This document shows, one piece after another, positions 8,653 through 17,501 of a stretch of 64,000 nucleotides of DNA; positions within the stretch are counted from its first letter, which is position 1, and the number at the start of each line of letters is the position of its first letter. The position numbers and the translations under genes are program-made. The notes under the pieces were generated by a model. It had not been told where the DNA came from. It ran no database searches and worked only from the letters and a program-made list of their open reading frames with translations. Origin of the DNA: Sulfurovum sp. (GTDB lineage Bacteria; Campylobacterota; Campylobacteria; Campylobacterales; Sulfurovaceae); the NCBI GenBank assembly GCA_011391015.1, contig JAABRH010000003.1, forward strand, positions 1 through 64,000, read 5' to 3'.

Positions 8653-9354
8653 TTATTGAGCTACAGGATCAAGAAGTGGAGCCAATCCAACTTCTTTTGC
8701 CCAATCTGCAGTTAAATCATAGGCTGCTGATGCAGTATCTAGGTTACTCTGAATTAAATCAAGTTTCTTTTTAAACTTTTTTTCGATAACAGAGTCAAGT
8801 GATGCAGTACCACCTGAAGCAACATATTTTTTAAGGAATCTGTCTTTAATTCCTTCTTCGATCGCTGACTTACCGACTGTTCCCAATGCACCAAATAATG
8901 CACCCAACATTGCCATGTTTGTAGCAAGTTCAGTTCCTGCAATTTCGACGGCAAATTTCGTAAAGTCTCTTGTAAGAACCTTAACATTTTTTGATTCCAA
9001 GAATTTTCTGTCAGAATCTGTTACAAGCTCATGATCACTGTTAATAAGAACCAAACCATTCTCTTTTATACCAGAGTAAAAAGGCATCGTATAGGATTTA
9101 CCCATCGTGATAACCTGTGGATGATACACCATAATGATATCAGGGTAAATAACCTCGCCTCTGTCATAAATAGGCACTGTTCCTATTCTTGTATAACTTT
9201 CAGAAGGTGCCATTCTTTTTTCAGCACCAAAAAATGGATTTGAAACAGCATAGTACCCTTCTGTATCAGCAGCAGTAGCCGCAATATGTGCAGCAGTAAC
9301 TGCACCCTGCCCCCCAAGGGCAGGCATTCTGATTTTAATTGAATCTTTTGACAT
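8653..9354 (-). CDS. porG: 2-oxoacid:ferredoxin oxidoreductase gamma subunit (second cluster)
   Basis: The 233-residue gamma subunit of a pyruvate or 2-oxoglutarate:ferredoxin oxidoreductase has the typical start KIRMPALGGQGAVTAAHI. Conserved GAEKRMAPSESYTRIG and YPDIIMVYHPQV segments follow. It closely resembles the gamma subunit at 12433-13137 (for example FLKKYVASGGTASLDSVIEKKFKKK against its counterpart). Its start codon overlaps the beta subunit stop. In a reductive TCA organism the complex would run as a CO2-fixing synthase using reduced ferredoxin. The substrate of this copy cannot be read from the gamma subunit. Confidence 0.9.
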   Translation of the reverse strand: MSKDSIKIRMPALGGQGAVTAAHIAATAADTEGYYAVSNPFFGAEKRMAPSESYTRIGTVPIYDRGEVIYPDIIMVYHPQVITMGKSYTMPFYSGIKENGLVLINSDHELVTDSDRKFLESKNVKVLTRDFTKFAVEIAGTELATNMAMLGALFGALGTVGKSAIEEGIKDRFLKKYVASGGTASLDSVIEKKFKKKLDLIQSNLDTASAAYDLTADWAKEVGLAPLLDPVAQ

Positions 9355-10214
9355 TAAAGAATTCCCTCCTTCTTACAGTTTTTCAAGTACTCTTCAGCTT
9401 CTGGAGAAACATATTTGAATGAAACAAATCTGTCTTTATCTTGCTCTTTCATCTCCCATAGACCTTCATTGGCATCCAAACCAATTTCAAGAATACATGG
9501 TGTATAGAGGTGGATATAGCTAGGTCCCATTTCTCTTGCAATTAAAATTGCTTCTCTTACAACTTTTGCAACTGATTTTGGTGCAGAAGCTGTCAATTTA
9601 ACAGAATACTGACAACCTGAAGTAACAGCCAATTCCCACATAGGTACTTTATCAAATACCTTACCTTTAGGAGCCATTTTAAACACTTGACCTTTAGGCG
9701 TAGAACCACTCTCTTGACCACCTGTGTTCGCATACACTTCGTTGTCAAAACAAATCGTAGTGATTTTTTCTTGTCTGAAGAATGACTGCAAAGTATAGTC
9801 AAGACCGATATCGATAGTCGCACCGTCACCAGCTAGAACAACGACATCTTTTGTTTTATCTGGGAATCTCCAGTCTAATACTCTTTTGATACCAGAAGCG
9901 ACAGCATTTTGGTTACCAAACAATGAGTGCACAGTGTGCAAAGCAATGTGTGGGAACATCAAAGAGGTACAACCAGTAGAGTTAACAATAACAGTCTCAG
10001 ACGGTGTTGGCAATGACGCCAAAATATATCTCAAAGCCGCAGCTTCAGGACATCCTGCACACAAAGAGTGTTCTTCAAGAATCTCTTTTTTATCTGTTAG
10101 GTCATTAATACCGCGTTTTTCGCCATACCAAGTTGCATTATCCTCAAGATCAAGGATCTCTTTAGGCATGATATCTCTGAACTCTGGGTTAATTTTGTAA
10201 ATATCTACTGACAT
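9354..10214 (-). CDS. porB: 2-oxoacid:ferredoxin oxidoreductase beta subunit, TPP-binding (second cluster)
   Basis: This 286-residue beta subunit holds thiamine diphosphate and an iron-sulfur cluster. The TPP signature is GDGATIDIGLDYT followed by NEVYANTGGQESGSTPKG. An early CAGCPEA supplies two cluster cysteines, with further ones downstream. It lies one base after the alpha subunit and overlaps gamma. The STPKG stretch resembles pyruvate-type enzymes more than classical KorB/OorB, but the paralogous beta subunit at 13139 is also Por-like. Which copy acts on pyruvate and which on 2-oxoglutarate is therefore open. Confidence 0.9.
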   Translation of the reverse strand: MSVDIYKINPEFRDIMPKEILDLEDNATWYGEKRGINDLTDKKEILEEHSLCAGCPEAAALRYILASLPTPSETVIVNSTGCTSLMFPHIALHTVHSLFGNQNAVASGIKRVLDWRFPDKTKDVVVLAGDGATIDIGLDYTLQSFFRQEKITTICFDNEVYANTGGQESGSTPKGQVFKMAPKGKVFDKVPMWELAVTSGCQYSVKLTASAPKSVAKVVREAILIAREMGPSYIHLYTPCILEIGLDANEGLWEMKEQDKDRFVSFKYVSPEAEEYLKNCKKEGIL

Positions 10215-10215
10215 A

Positions 10216-11409
10216 TTATGCCCCTTTCTTTACATTTTCTAAAACTTCTTTAAGGATAGCCTCAACTGGCATACTCATACCACCAGCAACTCTAGGTCTA
10301 CCAATAATTTTCGCTTCAGATTTACCATAAAGTGATTGCGTCACTTCTTTATCTAGCCAGCCAACAATGTTAAACTCTGGTACAAAAATATATTTTGCAC
10401 TTTTTGTTGCTTCAAGCAATTCAGCATGTGGGAATGGTCTAATCGTTCTGAGTTTAACCACTTTTGACTTGATACCCATTTTAGTCAATTCTCTATTAGC
10501 TTCTTTTGCCTGGTGAGACGCTGTTCCACACGCAACAAATACGATTTCAGCATCTTGGTCACCCGTTACGTGTGCCAAACCTTTTAAGAAATGTTTTGCA
10601 TAAGGAATAGATCTATCTACAGCAGATCGTACTTCCCACTGCCAACTAGCATGGGTTGCATAAGAGATATAGTTTGATTTCATAACGAATGGATCTCTTA
10701 AAAATCTTCCTGGAGGCATCTCTGAATCAATTGGAGGCAGTGGCGCTTTATAAGGATTGTACGGGAACAATGCGATATCATCAGCAGGAAGCATAACTGA
10801 TTCTCTAGTATGAGATACAAAGAATCCATCAACCGCGGTAATAATCGGCACGTGTACATCCGGCATTTCTGCTACAGTAAATGCTGCAATACTCATATCA
10901 AAAAGTTCTTGAACGTTTTCAGCATACCAAATCATACAACCTGTCTCTAAAAGAAAAGATACTTCAAGGTTATCCGGTTGAATTGTTAGTGGTGAGTTAA
11001 TACCTCTAGCCATCAAAACAAGCTGACATGGGATTCTTGTACCTGACCACATTGGGAAGTTTTCCATCGCTCTAAGTGTACCAGGTCCAGAAGTAGTCGT
11101 AACTGTTCTAGCACCAGCCATTGCACATCCTGCAACTTCAGACATAACACCGAATTCGTTTTCACCTCTAAAGTATGTACCTACATATCCTTCTGCCCAC
11201 AATTCACCAATAAGGTGAGCTGCTTCAGATTGTGGCGTAATAGGATACGATACAGATGCATCTACTGTACATCTTTTCATTGCCTCTTTGAGCACTTCTG
11301 AACCTGTCATAAAGTGTTTTTCTCTTGGTGCTTCAAAAAGTAAATAGTCAGTTGAAACCAAAGTTTGACCTGACCAGTTTTTTTCTTTTGTCATATTTTT
11401 TATACTCAT
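10216..11409 (-). CDS. porA: 2-oxoacid:ferredoxin oxidoreductase alpha subunit (second cluster)
   Basis: The 397-residue alpha subunit has the domain order of PorA: an N-terminal pyrimidine-binding domain with YPITPQSEAAH and the TTSGPGTLRAMENFP signature, then a C-terminal transketolase-like domain with KLRTIRPFPHAEL. It is about as long as usual for split-subunit enzymes. It follows the E-type subunit by 15 bases behind an AGGAGG-like ribosome-binding site and lies 1 base before beta. It is paralogous along its whole length to the alpha subunit at 14025-15194. One complex is expected to make pyruvate and the other 2-oxoglutarate in the reductive TCA cycle. Confidence 0.9.
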   Translation of the reverse strand: MSIKNMTKEKNWSGQTLVSTDYLLFEAPREKHFMTGSEVLKEAMKRCTVDASVSYPITPQSEAAHLIGELWAEGYVGTYFRGENEFGVMSEVAGCAMAGARTVTTTSGPGTLRAMENFPMWSGTRIPCQLVLMARGINSPLTIQPDNLEVSFLLETGCMIWYAENVQELFDMSIAAFTVAEMPDVHVPIITAVDGFFVSHTRESVMLPADDIALFPYNPYKAPLPPIDSEMPPGRFLRDPFVMKSNYISYATHASWQWEVRSAVDRSIPYAKHFLKGLAHVTGDQDAEIVFVACGTASHQAKEANRELTKMGIKSKVVKLRTIRPFPHAELLEATKSAKYIFVPEFNIVGWLDKEVTQSLYGKSEAKIIGRPRVAGGMSMPVEAILKEVLENVKKGA

Positions 11410-11424
11410 AGTAACCTCCTAGCC

Positions 11425-11994
11425 CTATTTTCCAAGCTCTTGCTTGACTTCTCTGGCAACTTGAATAAATCTTGCCAAATCTTCTGAGTGCTGATCTCTA
11501 ATTGTTGCCATAGCATCCTCATGTCCTGAAAGTGCACACATTGCAGAGGTATAACAATCTGTTTCAGCTCTAACAATTTTTAATGCAACGTTTGCATAAT
11601 GGCAGTGAACACCGATAAAGATACATGCTTTAATGTTGTTATGCCAAATCGTCAAGTTTGGATGGTTGGGGTTGATTTCAACCTCAGCATCAATCTTAGG
11701 ATATTTTGGTCTATAATCATACATCGGTATCATTTTAGCATTCAAAACTTCTGCCATTTCTTTAATCAGCGTTGCTTTTTTCTTTGCTTCTTCATTCCAT
11801 GCGTACAAAACTTGTGGTCCTGGAAAAATAGTCGCGTTTTCGCTTGTCAACATTACTCTAGCAATTTCTCTCATTGCCACTTCTTCATCAACGATATCAG
11901 TCAACAGCAATGCTTTGCCTTCTGGTGGCGTGAGTATGCCATCATACGTAGCAACTGGATATGGTGAATAGTCAGCTGGGCCTAAATTAGCCAT
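11425..11994 (-). CDS. porE: E-type subunit of 2-oxoacid:ferredoxin oxidoreductase (second cluster)
   Basis: This 189-residue protein is homologous to the 237-residue protein at 15210. They share PPEGKALL or SPEGKALL near the N-terminus, then TIFPGPQVL, YRPKYPKIDAE, INPNHPNLTI and FIGVHCHYAN. It occupies the first place in the E-A-B-G gene order. Hydrogenobacter thermophilus has five-subunit POR and OGOR enzymes with an extra E subunit, and I infer this is the same type. Databases often label such proteins as CO dehydrogenase beta-subunit family. Conserved HCHYAN and DCYTSAMCA segments could hold a cofactor or subunit contact. It lacks the C-terminal extension of its paralogue. Confidence 0.7.
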   Translation of the reverse strand: MANLGPADYSPYPVATYDGILTPPEGKALLLTDIVDEEVAMREIARVMLTSENATIFPGPQVLYAWNEEAKKKATLIKEMAEVLNAKMIPMYDYRPKYPKIDAEVEINPNHPNLTIWHNNIKACIFIGVHCHYANVALKIVRAETDCYTSAMCALSGHEDAMATIRDQHSEDLARFIQVAREVKQELGK

Positions 11995-12105
11995 TAGTTT
12001 CTCCTTAGTTTTATCTTGTATAGTCTTACGCCGTATGTAGAGTGTTTACTTTTTGGATCTTTTATAGATATGGGAGTAAATCTTGTTTACAAGGCTTAAT
12101 ACCTT

Positions 12106-12130
12106 ATCTTTTTGCCATAAACAAAAAGAT
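12106..12130. other. 9-bp hairpin between the two por clusters
   Basis: ATCTTTTTG and CAAAAAGAT form a perfect 9-bp stem around a 7-base loop, in the 179-base gap between the ferredoxin subunit gene and the second E gene. A smaller AAGG/CCTT pair sits next to it (12091-12105). The stem is AT-rich and could act as a weak terminator, an attenuator or an mRNA processing site that sets the ratio of the two complexes. Confidence 0.45.
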
Positions 12131-12173
12131 GTCTAAATCGCTGTTGGAGGAATAGAATTCCCTCCTTCACGAT

Positions 12174-12419
12174 TTACGCTTCTTCTGTTGTAACCATTAC
12201 CATTTCAATACAATTTCTGTCAAGTAAGTCTGAACATACATATACACAAATTGCACACCCTTTACATCTGTCTTCATCTACCCAAGATGTACCATTTGCA
12301 TTTCCATGTTTTGGTTCTTTATCATACATCAAAGTGTTGGCCTCTGGACAGTAAAGTGTACACATGTTACATTTGTGTGTTGAACACATTTCTGAATTTA
12401 CTTTTGCTACGTAATACAT
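12174..12419 (-). CDS. porD: Ferredoxin-type delta subunit (PorD), 2x[4Fe-4S]
   Basis: The 81-residue subunit carries two cysteine clusters: CSTHKCNMCTLYCPE near the N-terminus and CKGCAICVYVC further on, enough for two [4Fe-4S] clusters. It would pass electrons between external ferredoxin and the TPP centre. It is the last gene of the first por set, 13 bases after gamma. The second set has no delta gene, so either both complexes share this subunit or the second uses another electron carrier. Confidence 0.88.
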   Translation of the reverse strand: MYYVAKVNSEMCSTHKCNMCTLYCPEANTLMYDKEPKHGNANGTSWVDEDRCKGCAICVYVCSDLLDRNCIEMVMVTTEEA

Positions 12420-12432
12420 TATTTTTCCTTTA

Positions 12433-13137
12433 TTATGCGTCTAGTTTGATGATAAGTTCATCTGTGTTTAAATCAATAGAGTCTGCCAATTTGAAAGTCT
12501 CATTAATAACCTCCATGTTCTTCTGAAGCAACTCTTCTTTCTTCTTGAACTTTTTCTCAATAGCAGAGTCAAGAGAAGCTGTACCACCTGAAGCAACAAA
12601 CGAATTACCCAAGAATCTTTCTCTTACGGCTTTTTCTATGTTCTCTTTACTTACAAGTTTTGTAATTCCAAGTACCATACCCATCATTGCCATGTTTGTT
12701 GCAAGTTCAGTACCTGCAATTTTAATTGCCAATTCTGTCGCATTAAATTGAACTACTTTTGCTCCAAGATCTTTCAATACTTTTGTATCATCCGGATCAA
12801 GAATATCAACATCGGTGTTAATAATAATCAAACTATTTTTTTTCAAACCTGTATAAAAAGGCATCGTATATGATTTACCATGTGTAACTACCTGAGGGTG
12901 GTAAATCATAATAATATCTGGATATACAACTTCACCCACTTCATAAATAGGCTGTGAAGATGCTCTTACATATGCCTCAACCGGAGCCATTCTTTTTTCA
13001 GAACCGAAAAATGGTACCAAAGAAGCAAATTTACCAGCATTATCCATCGCAGATCCAAGAATGTGAGCAGAGGTAACAACCCCTTGCCCGCCAAGCCCGG
13101 AAATGCGCATATTATATCTTTTTTTATCTACTGCCAT
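12433..13137 (-). CDS. porG: 2-oxoacid:ferredoxin oxidoreductase gamma subunit (first cluster)
   Basis: The 234-residue gamma subunit begins with RISGLGGQGVVTSAHI and has the family segments GSEKRMAPVEAYVRA and YPDIIMIYHPQVVTHGKSY. It is clearly paralogous to the gamma subunit at 8653 over its whole length. It lies one base after beta and 13 bases before the delta ferredoxin gene. The C-terminal tail differs from its paralogue, which is the part most likely to contact the delta subunit present only in this cluster. Confidence 0.9.
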   Translation of the reverse strand: MAVDKKRYNMRISGLGGQGVVTSAHILGSAMDNAGKFASLVPFFGSEKRMAPVEAYVRASSQPIYEVGEVVYPDIIMIYHPQVVTHGKSYTMPFYTGLKKNSLIIINTDVDILDPDDTKVLKDLGAKVVQFNATELAIKIAGTELATNMAMMGMVLGITKLVSKENIEKAVRERFLGNSFVASGGTASLDSAIEKKFKKKEELLQKNMEVINETFKLADSIDLNTDELIIKLDA

Positions 13138-13138
13138 A

Positions 13139-14014
13139 TTAGCTTACCTCTCTTTTGTTTTTAGATTCAATTTGAGCAAACAACTCTTTTGCTTCATCTG
13201 TCATATATTCTTCATAAGCAAAACGACCCTTTTCCATCTCTTTTGCATCTCTAAATACATCATTGGTAGGGATTGAGTACTCAATGTTACAAGATGTATA
13301 CACGTGAAGGAATGTTGGTCCAAGTGTTCTTGCTGCAAAAATTGCTCTTCTGATTGCTTTTGAAGCTTTATTGATATTGGTTGGTGACATTTTAACAACA
13401 TATACACATCCAGCTGTAATAGCTAGTTGCATTGCTGGCATTTTACCAAACTTTTTACCAGTTGGAGACATCTTAAGAATAGCACCTTCCATACTCATAC
13501 CACTCTCTTGACCACCTGTGTTACCATATACTTCGTTATCCAACATAATAGTAGTAAATCTTTCACGTCTAAACCAAGCATGCATCGTCATAGAGAAACC
13601 GATATCCATCATACCACCATCACCCGCGATAGTGATAACATCTTTATGTCTATCAGGGAATCTTAGTCTAAATGCACGTGTAATACCAGATGCCATAGCA
13701 TTTTGGTCTCCATAGTTACCATAAATAAAAGGTACCGCTGCTTGTGAAATCGCTAGTCTTCCACACCCTGCCGTACCGATAGTTACAGTATCTTCTGGGT
13801 TTGGAAGTGATGCAAAAATTATTTTAATATAATATGCCATCCAGCATCCAGAACACATTGGGTGTTCTTCAATCAATTCTTTGTAAGTACCCATATTTTT
13901 TACGCCTACATCATTGTAGTCTTTACCAAATGGACCGTAATCTACCAACTCGACATAGTCTTTTGGTAAATATTTCTTAAATTTTGACGCTGGAATCATA
14001 TATCTTAAACTCAT
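13139..14014 (-). CDS. porB: 2-oxoacid:ferredoxin oxidoreductase beta subunit, TPP-binding (first cluster)
   Basis: The 291-residue beta subunit has the TPP motif GDGGMMDIGFSMTMHAWF and NEVYGNTGGQESGMSMEG. The early CSGCW gives cluster cysteines. Compared with the paralogue at 9354, the STPKG after the NTGGQ motif is replaced by MSMEG. This sits near the active site and may reflect a different 2-oxoacid substrate. Spacing to the alpha gene is 10 bases and to gamma 1 base, so it belongs to a tight operon. Confidence 0.9.
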   Translation of the reverse strand: MSLRYMIPASKFKKYLPKDYVELVDYGPFGKDYNDVGVKNMGTYKELIEEHPMCSGCWMAYYIKIIFASLPNPEDTVTIGTAGCGRLAISQAAVPFIYGNYGDQNAMASGITRAFRLRFPDRHKDVITIAGDGGMMDIGFSMTMHAWFRRERFTTIMLDNEVYGNTGGQESGMSMEGAILKMSPTGKKFGKMPAMQLAITAGCVYVVKMSPTNINKASKAIRRAIFAARTLGPTFLHVYTSCNIEYSIPTNDVFRDAKEMEKGRFAYEEYMTDEAKELFAQIESKNKREVS

Positions 14015-14024
14015 TGTAACTCCC

Positions 14025-15194
14025 TTATGCTTGTAGTGTTTCGGATTTCATACCAAGAGCCATATAGACTTGCTCCATGATCAATTCCACAGGTAATGTC
14101 ATACCACCATATACTCTTGGACCATCCACTACAATACCACTGTTTGGAATAGCTGCTTTTACTTCTGTAGCCAACCAGCCAATAATATTATGTTCTGGAA
14201 TAATGACTTTTTTAGCATTTTTCAACGCTGCACGAATCTCTTCTTTAGGGAAAGGTCTAATCGCTCTTACTTTAATAAATCCGACACTCAACTCTTCTTC
14301 TTGTGCATATCTGTGTGCTTCTCTTGCTTGTGCCGCTGCACAGCCTGATGCAAGAACAAATACATCAGCATCTGGATTTTGGACTTCAATTGGTCCACCA
14401 AGATATTGATAGATATATTTCATTGCTCTTTTGTTTGAGTCCCAAATCTCTTGCTGCCATACTGAGTGAATCAAATAAGACATGAAGTTAGATTTTTGAA
14501 CCGGTGCATCTCTTTGAATTCTTGCTGGTGGCACTTCGTTGTCCATTGCTGGAACTGGCGCCGCATACGGATCTGGCTCGTTGAATGCCAACTCTTCAGA
14601 AGTCATATCAACATAACCCTTCGCATGTGTTACAAAGAATCCTTCAGTTGCAACCGCTACGGGGATATACACATCTACTTTTTCAGTAATGGCAAATGCT
14701 GCCAAAGTCATATCAAATGTATCTTGCTGATTTTCTGCATGCAAGAGAACAACACCACTATGAAGAAGGTATGCCATCTCAATATTATCTGGTTGAATTG
14801 AAAGTGGTGCGTTAACAACTCTTGTAAGAACACCCAATACACATGGTACTCTGTGTCCTGGCCAAGAAACAATTGCCTCAAGTCCTCTTAACAGTCCCGG
14901 TCCTGATGTTGCCGTGAACAGACGTACACCTGCTCTTGCAGCACCTGCAATCGCCGACATTGTACCAAGCTCTTCTTCAGCTCTGTAGTACTCTTTGATG
15001 TGTCCTTGTGCATAAATATCACCAACAAGGTGCATTACTTCAGACTGTGGTGTAATAGGATAGGCAATAGCCATATCAACACTTGCTCTTTTAACAGCTT
15101 CAGCCATTGCCTGAGCACCAGTAATAAAATGCTTTTCTCTTGGAGCCTCTTTTAAAAGGTATTCCATACTTACTAATGTTTTATTTAAACTCAT
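14025..15194 (-). CDS. porA: 2-oxoacid:ferredoxin oxidoreductase alpha subunit (first cluster)
   Basis: The 389-residue alpha subunit carries AYPITPQSEVMH, the FTATSGPGLLRGLEAIVSWPGH signature region and the C-terminal VRAIRPFPKEE segment. It matches the alpha subunit at 10216 in domain order and length, which shows that the whole E-A-B-G block was duplicated rather than single genes. It lies 15 bases after the E subunit. Together with the neighbouring genes it should form an anabolic carboxylating enzyme of the reductive TCA cycle. Confidence 0.9.
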   Translation of the reverse strand: MSLNKTLVSMEYLLKEAPREKHFITGAQAMAEAVKRASVDMAIAYPITPQSEVMHLVGDIYAQGHIKEYYRAEEELGTMSAIAGAARAGVRLFTATSGPGLLRGLEAIVSWPGHRVPCVLGVLTRVVNAPLSIQPDNIEMAYLLHSGVVLLHAENQQDTFDMTLAAFAITEKVDVYIPVAVATEGFFVTHAKGYVDMTSEELAFNEPDPYAAPVPAMDNEVPPARIQRDAPVQKSNFMSYLIHSVWQQEIWDSNKRAMKYIYQYLGGPIEVQNPDADVFVLASGCAAAQAREAHRYAQEEELSVGFIKVRAIRPFPKEEIRAALKNAKKVIIPEHNIIGWLATEVKAAIPNSGIVVDGPRVYGGMTLPVELIMEQVYMALGMKSETLQA

Positions 15195-15209
15195 TTATCT
15201 CTCCTTATC

Positions 15210-15923
15210 TTATTCAACATCTGCGATGTGTTCGCCTTTTTTACTCATGAGGAGACTTCTGTACTCACCATAATCAGCCGGCGTAAGTGTTCCCCAATCC
15301 TCTTTTGGCAAAGATGGGTTTTCTGGTGGCATTTTTGCTGTCCACTCAATACCTAGTTCATTTCTTACTTGAACAAGGATGTCTCTAAATCTAAGTACAT
15401 CTTCAGCATGAACATCTCTGATAGAAGCCATTGCTTCTTCGTGACCCATAAATGCACACATTGCTATTGTGTAACAATCTGTACCGGCTCTAATCATTCT
15501 TAGTGAAAGGTTTGCATAATGACAGTGCACACCGATGAAAACAGCTGCTTTAATCTTGTTGTGCAAAATTGTCAAGTTCGGGTGATTCGGATTGATTTCC
15601 GCTTCTGCATCAATTTTTGGATACTTAGGTCTATAGTCTGGCATAGGGATGATTTTACAGTTTGGAATCTCAGATGCAAGTTCTAAAATCGCTGCAGATT
15701 TTTCAGCTACGTCATCTTTCCAATCCCATAATACTTGTGGTCCAGGGAATATCGTCGGATTGGCCATCGTCAACAAAGCTTTTGCAGCATCTCTCATCGC
15801 CTCTTCTTCTTCTACGATGTTGCCATATAGCAACGCCTTACCTTCGGGCGAAAGCTCAACTCCCATAGATGGTGCCGATTGTGGCATATAACCCACTGGA
15901 CCAACTGTTATTTTCTTTGACAT
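15210..15923 (-). CDS. porE: E-type subunit of 2-oxoacid:ferredoxin oxidoreductase (first cluster), long form
   Basis: The 237-residue protein is the first gene of the double por operon. It shares TIFPGPQVL, YRPKYPKIDAEAEINPNH and FIGVHCHYAN with the 189-residue copy at 11425, but has about 40 extra C-terminal residues (KMPPENPSLPKEDWG and beyond). The start has a clear AAGGAG ribosome-binding site. It corresponds to the extra E subunit of five-subunit oxidoreductases in Aquificales. Its exact role is not known to me; a structural or assembly role is inferred. A long AT-rich upstream region suggests the operon promoter lies there. Confidence 0.7.
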   Translation of the reverse strand: MSKKITVGPVGYMPQSAPSMGVELSPEGKALLYGNIVEEEEAMRDAAKALLTMANPTIFPGPQVLWDWKDDVAEKSAAILELASEIPNCKIIPMPDYRPKYPKIDAEAEINPNHPNLTILHNKIKAAVFIGVHCHYANLSLRMIRAGTDCYTIAMCAFMGHEEAMASIRDVHAEDVLRFRDILVQVRNELGIEWTAKMPPENPSLPKEDWGTLTPADYGEYRSLLMSKKGEHIADVE

Positions 15924-16392
15924 ATTTGATTCTCCTTAGTAATTGTTATCAAAAATGATTTTGACTTCAGCCTTAAGCTAACGCATCCTATCCAAAATAT
16001 ATCTAAAACCTTACTAAGAAGATACTATTTATATTTCGAATTCCAATAAGTGTGTAATATAGTAATTATATTTTAACTACGATTACATCTGATTCTAGAT
16101 AAAACCTACGATAAGATAAAATAACCCTTTGAAAGCAAACTAAATTGAACCTCGAGTTGCCTCTAAAAATTATGTTAATTATTGATGTTTTTTTCTAACA
16201 ATCCTTATACTACTTACTTTAATCACATTTAATTAATCTTAGATTAAATAGGAAGTCTAAGAAACGTGCATTTTTTCTGTTGTGTAGAATCTTCCCAGTA
16301 ATCAGTTGCTTCATTGTGACATAAAAAAACGCCCAAAAAATTCTATTACTTTACCCTTTTTATGACTCTCAGTACACTCTCAAACTATTACT
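15924..16392 (-). promoter_or_regulatory. Long upstream region of the por operon
   Basis: No convincing gene is present in these 469 bases. On the minus strand a TATAAT box (rc of 16065-16070) lies about 140 bases before porE, which would give a leader of roughly 135 bases. Farther up there is a perfect 15-base dyad, TTAATCT-T-AGATTAA, at 16233-16247, which could be an operator or simply AT-rich symmetry. The AAGGAG ribosome-binding site of porE sits at the end of the region. Confidence 0.45.
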
Positions 16393-17292
16393 TTATCTAA
16401 TATGTTTTTTTGATAAATAACTGTAAATTCCCAAAGATACAATAATACAGGCGATACCTATAATGAGATAAAGCGCATGTATCATTTGCGAATAGTCGTG
16501 CAGCGCAATCTTAAATACTACCATGAGTGCTTCAATAGAGAGTGCAATAATAATCGCGACTGAAAACTTTGTCAATACATTTGCATCTTCATTTTCTTTA
16601 CTGTAATTTTTAAAAAACACTTCTCTTTCCAGTATTGTTTTGGCTAAATCAAAGATGGCAAGTCCCAAAGTAAGCGCTACAATGGGCTTAAATAAGGTAT
16701 CAAGAGAAAAGTTTCTTTCAATAAATATACTAGATATATACCCGAATATGGCATAGATGATGGCAAAAAAAGCAAAGGTCATCAAAGAAAAACCTACTGC
16801 CTTATAAAAGAATGTTGTATATTCATTAAAGGTTGGATTCAACTCAATGAGACCCAATCTTCCCAACAATGCAGAAAGTCTGAGATCCAGAAAAATATAT
16901 TTATCTTCCTCTTTCTTCATCACGGTAATACAGGTATGTCCTGTTGCAGAACTAATATAAGGTGTACTTATTGAAAAATCATCATCTTGTTGTATCATTT
17001 TTGTACTCATATAGACTCTGCTTTGCCCCTTGGCAGACGCTTCGATTTTGTTTCTAAAGAAGTTTGCTCCGCATTGATTAAATGCCTGATCGGTAACATA
17101 AGCCAGCTCCAAAGAAGGGAAAGACTTAAACACTTTTTTAAAATGACCGGAAGTCTCTGCCAATATCGAACCGTTATTTTTCAAAGTTGTAATCACAAAC
17201 TTTTCGATATTTTCCTGATTGTCTTCATATACAGAAATAAACTCTTTCATACTTTCTCTTTTGATTTTATTTGGACACGTTGCTAACCGCAT
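16393..17292 (-). CDS. PDC-sensor-type membrane protein, unknown role
   Basis: The 299-residue protein has an N-terminal soluble part of about 165 residues that resembles PDC/Cache-like sensor domains found in epsilonproteobacterial proteins (SRVYMSTKMIQ, DDFSISTPYISSATGHTCITV). Four membrane segments follow, at roughly 172-195, 207-228, 245-268 and 272-293. It has no kinase, GGDEF or methyl-accepting output domain. I kept the ATG at 17292 because it has a strong AGAGGT ribosome-binding site; the ATG at residue 15 has a weaker one. A TATAAT box on the minus strand lies at 17393-17398. Function unknown; small-molecule or redox sensing at the membrane is an inference. Confidence 0.75.
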   Translation of the reverse strand: MRLATCPNKIKRESMKEFISVYEDNQENIEKFVITTLKNNGSILAETSGHFKKVFKSFPSLELAYVTDQAFNQCGANFFRNKIEASAKGQSRVYMSTKMIQQDDDFSISTPYISSATGHTCITVMKKEEDKYIFLDLRLSALLGRLGLIELNPTFNEYTTFFYKAVGFSLMTFAFFAIIYAIFGYISSIFIERNFSLDTLFKPIVALTLGLAIFDLAKTILEREVFFKNYSKENEDANVLTKFSVAIIIALSIEALMVVFKIALHDYSQMIHALYLIIGIACIIVSLGIYSYLSKKHIR

Positions 17293-17392
17293 CGTTACCT
17301 CTTTTAGGATTATAGCGTTCTGTTGGGAAAAATATAACTTGAAACATGATTAGTTTTTCTACAATATCCCTCAAAACTCCTACCATGCCTGC

Positions 17393-17398
17393 ATTATA
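17393..17398 (-). promoter_or_regulatory. Probable -10 element for the PDC-type membrane protein
   Basis: TATAAT on the minus strand (ATTATA on plus), preceded by ACG, about 100 bases before the start codon at 17292 in the divergent gap with ilvE. Confidence 0.4.
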
Positions 17399-17501
17399 CG
17401 TTTATTCATTTATGTTTCATAACCAAGGATTAACAACAGTTTGGCTAAAATAAATCCACTAATTTTGACTACCCTAAGGGTATGTTGTTGGAGCCTAAAC
17501 G

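Noticed and set aside
16230-16330. 31-codon minus-strand ORF (MKQLITGK...) in the por upstream region
   Set aside because: It lacks a ribosome-binding site and any domain or neighbour support; the region is better read as promoter and leader.
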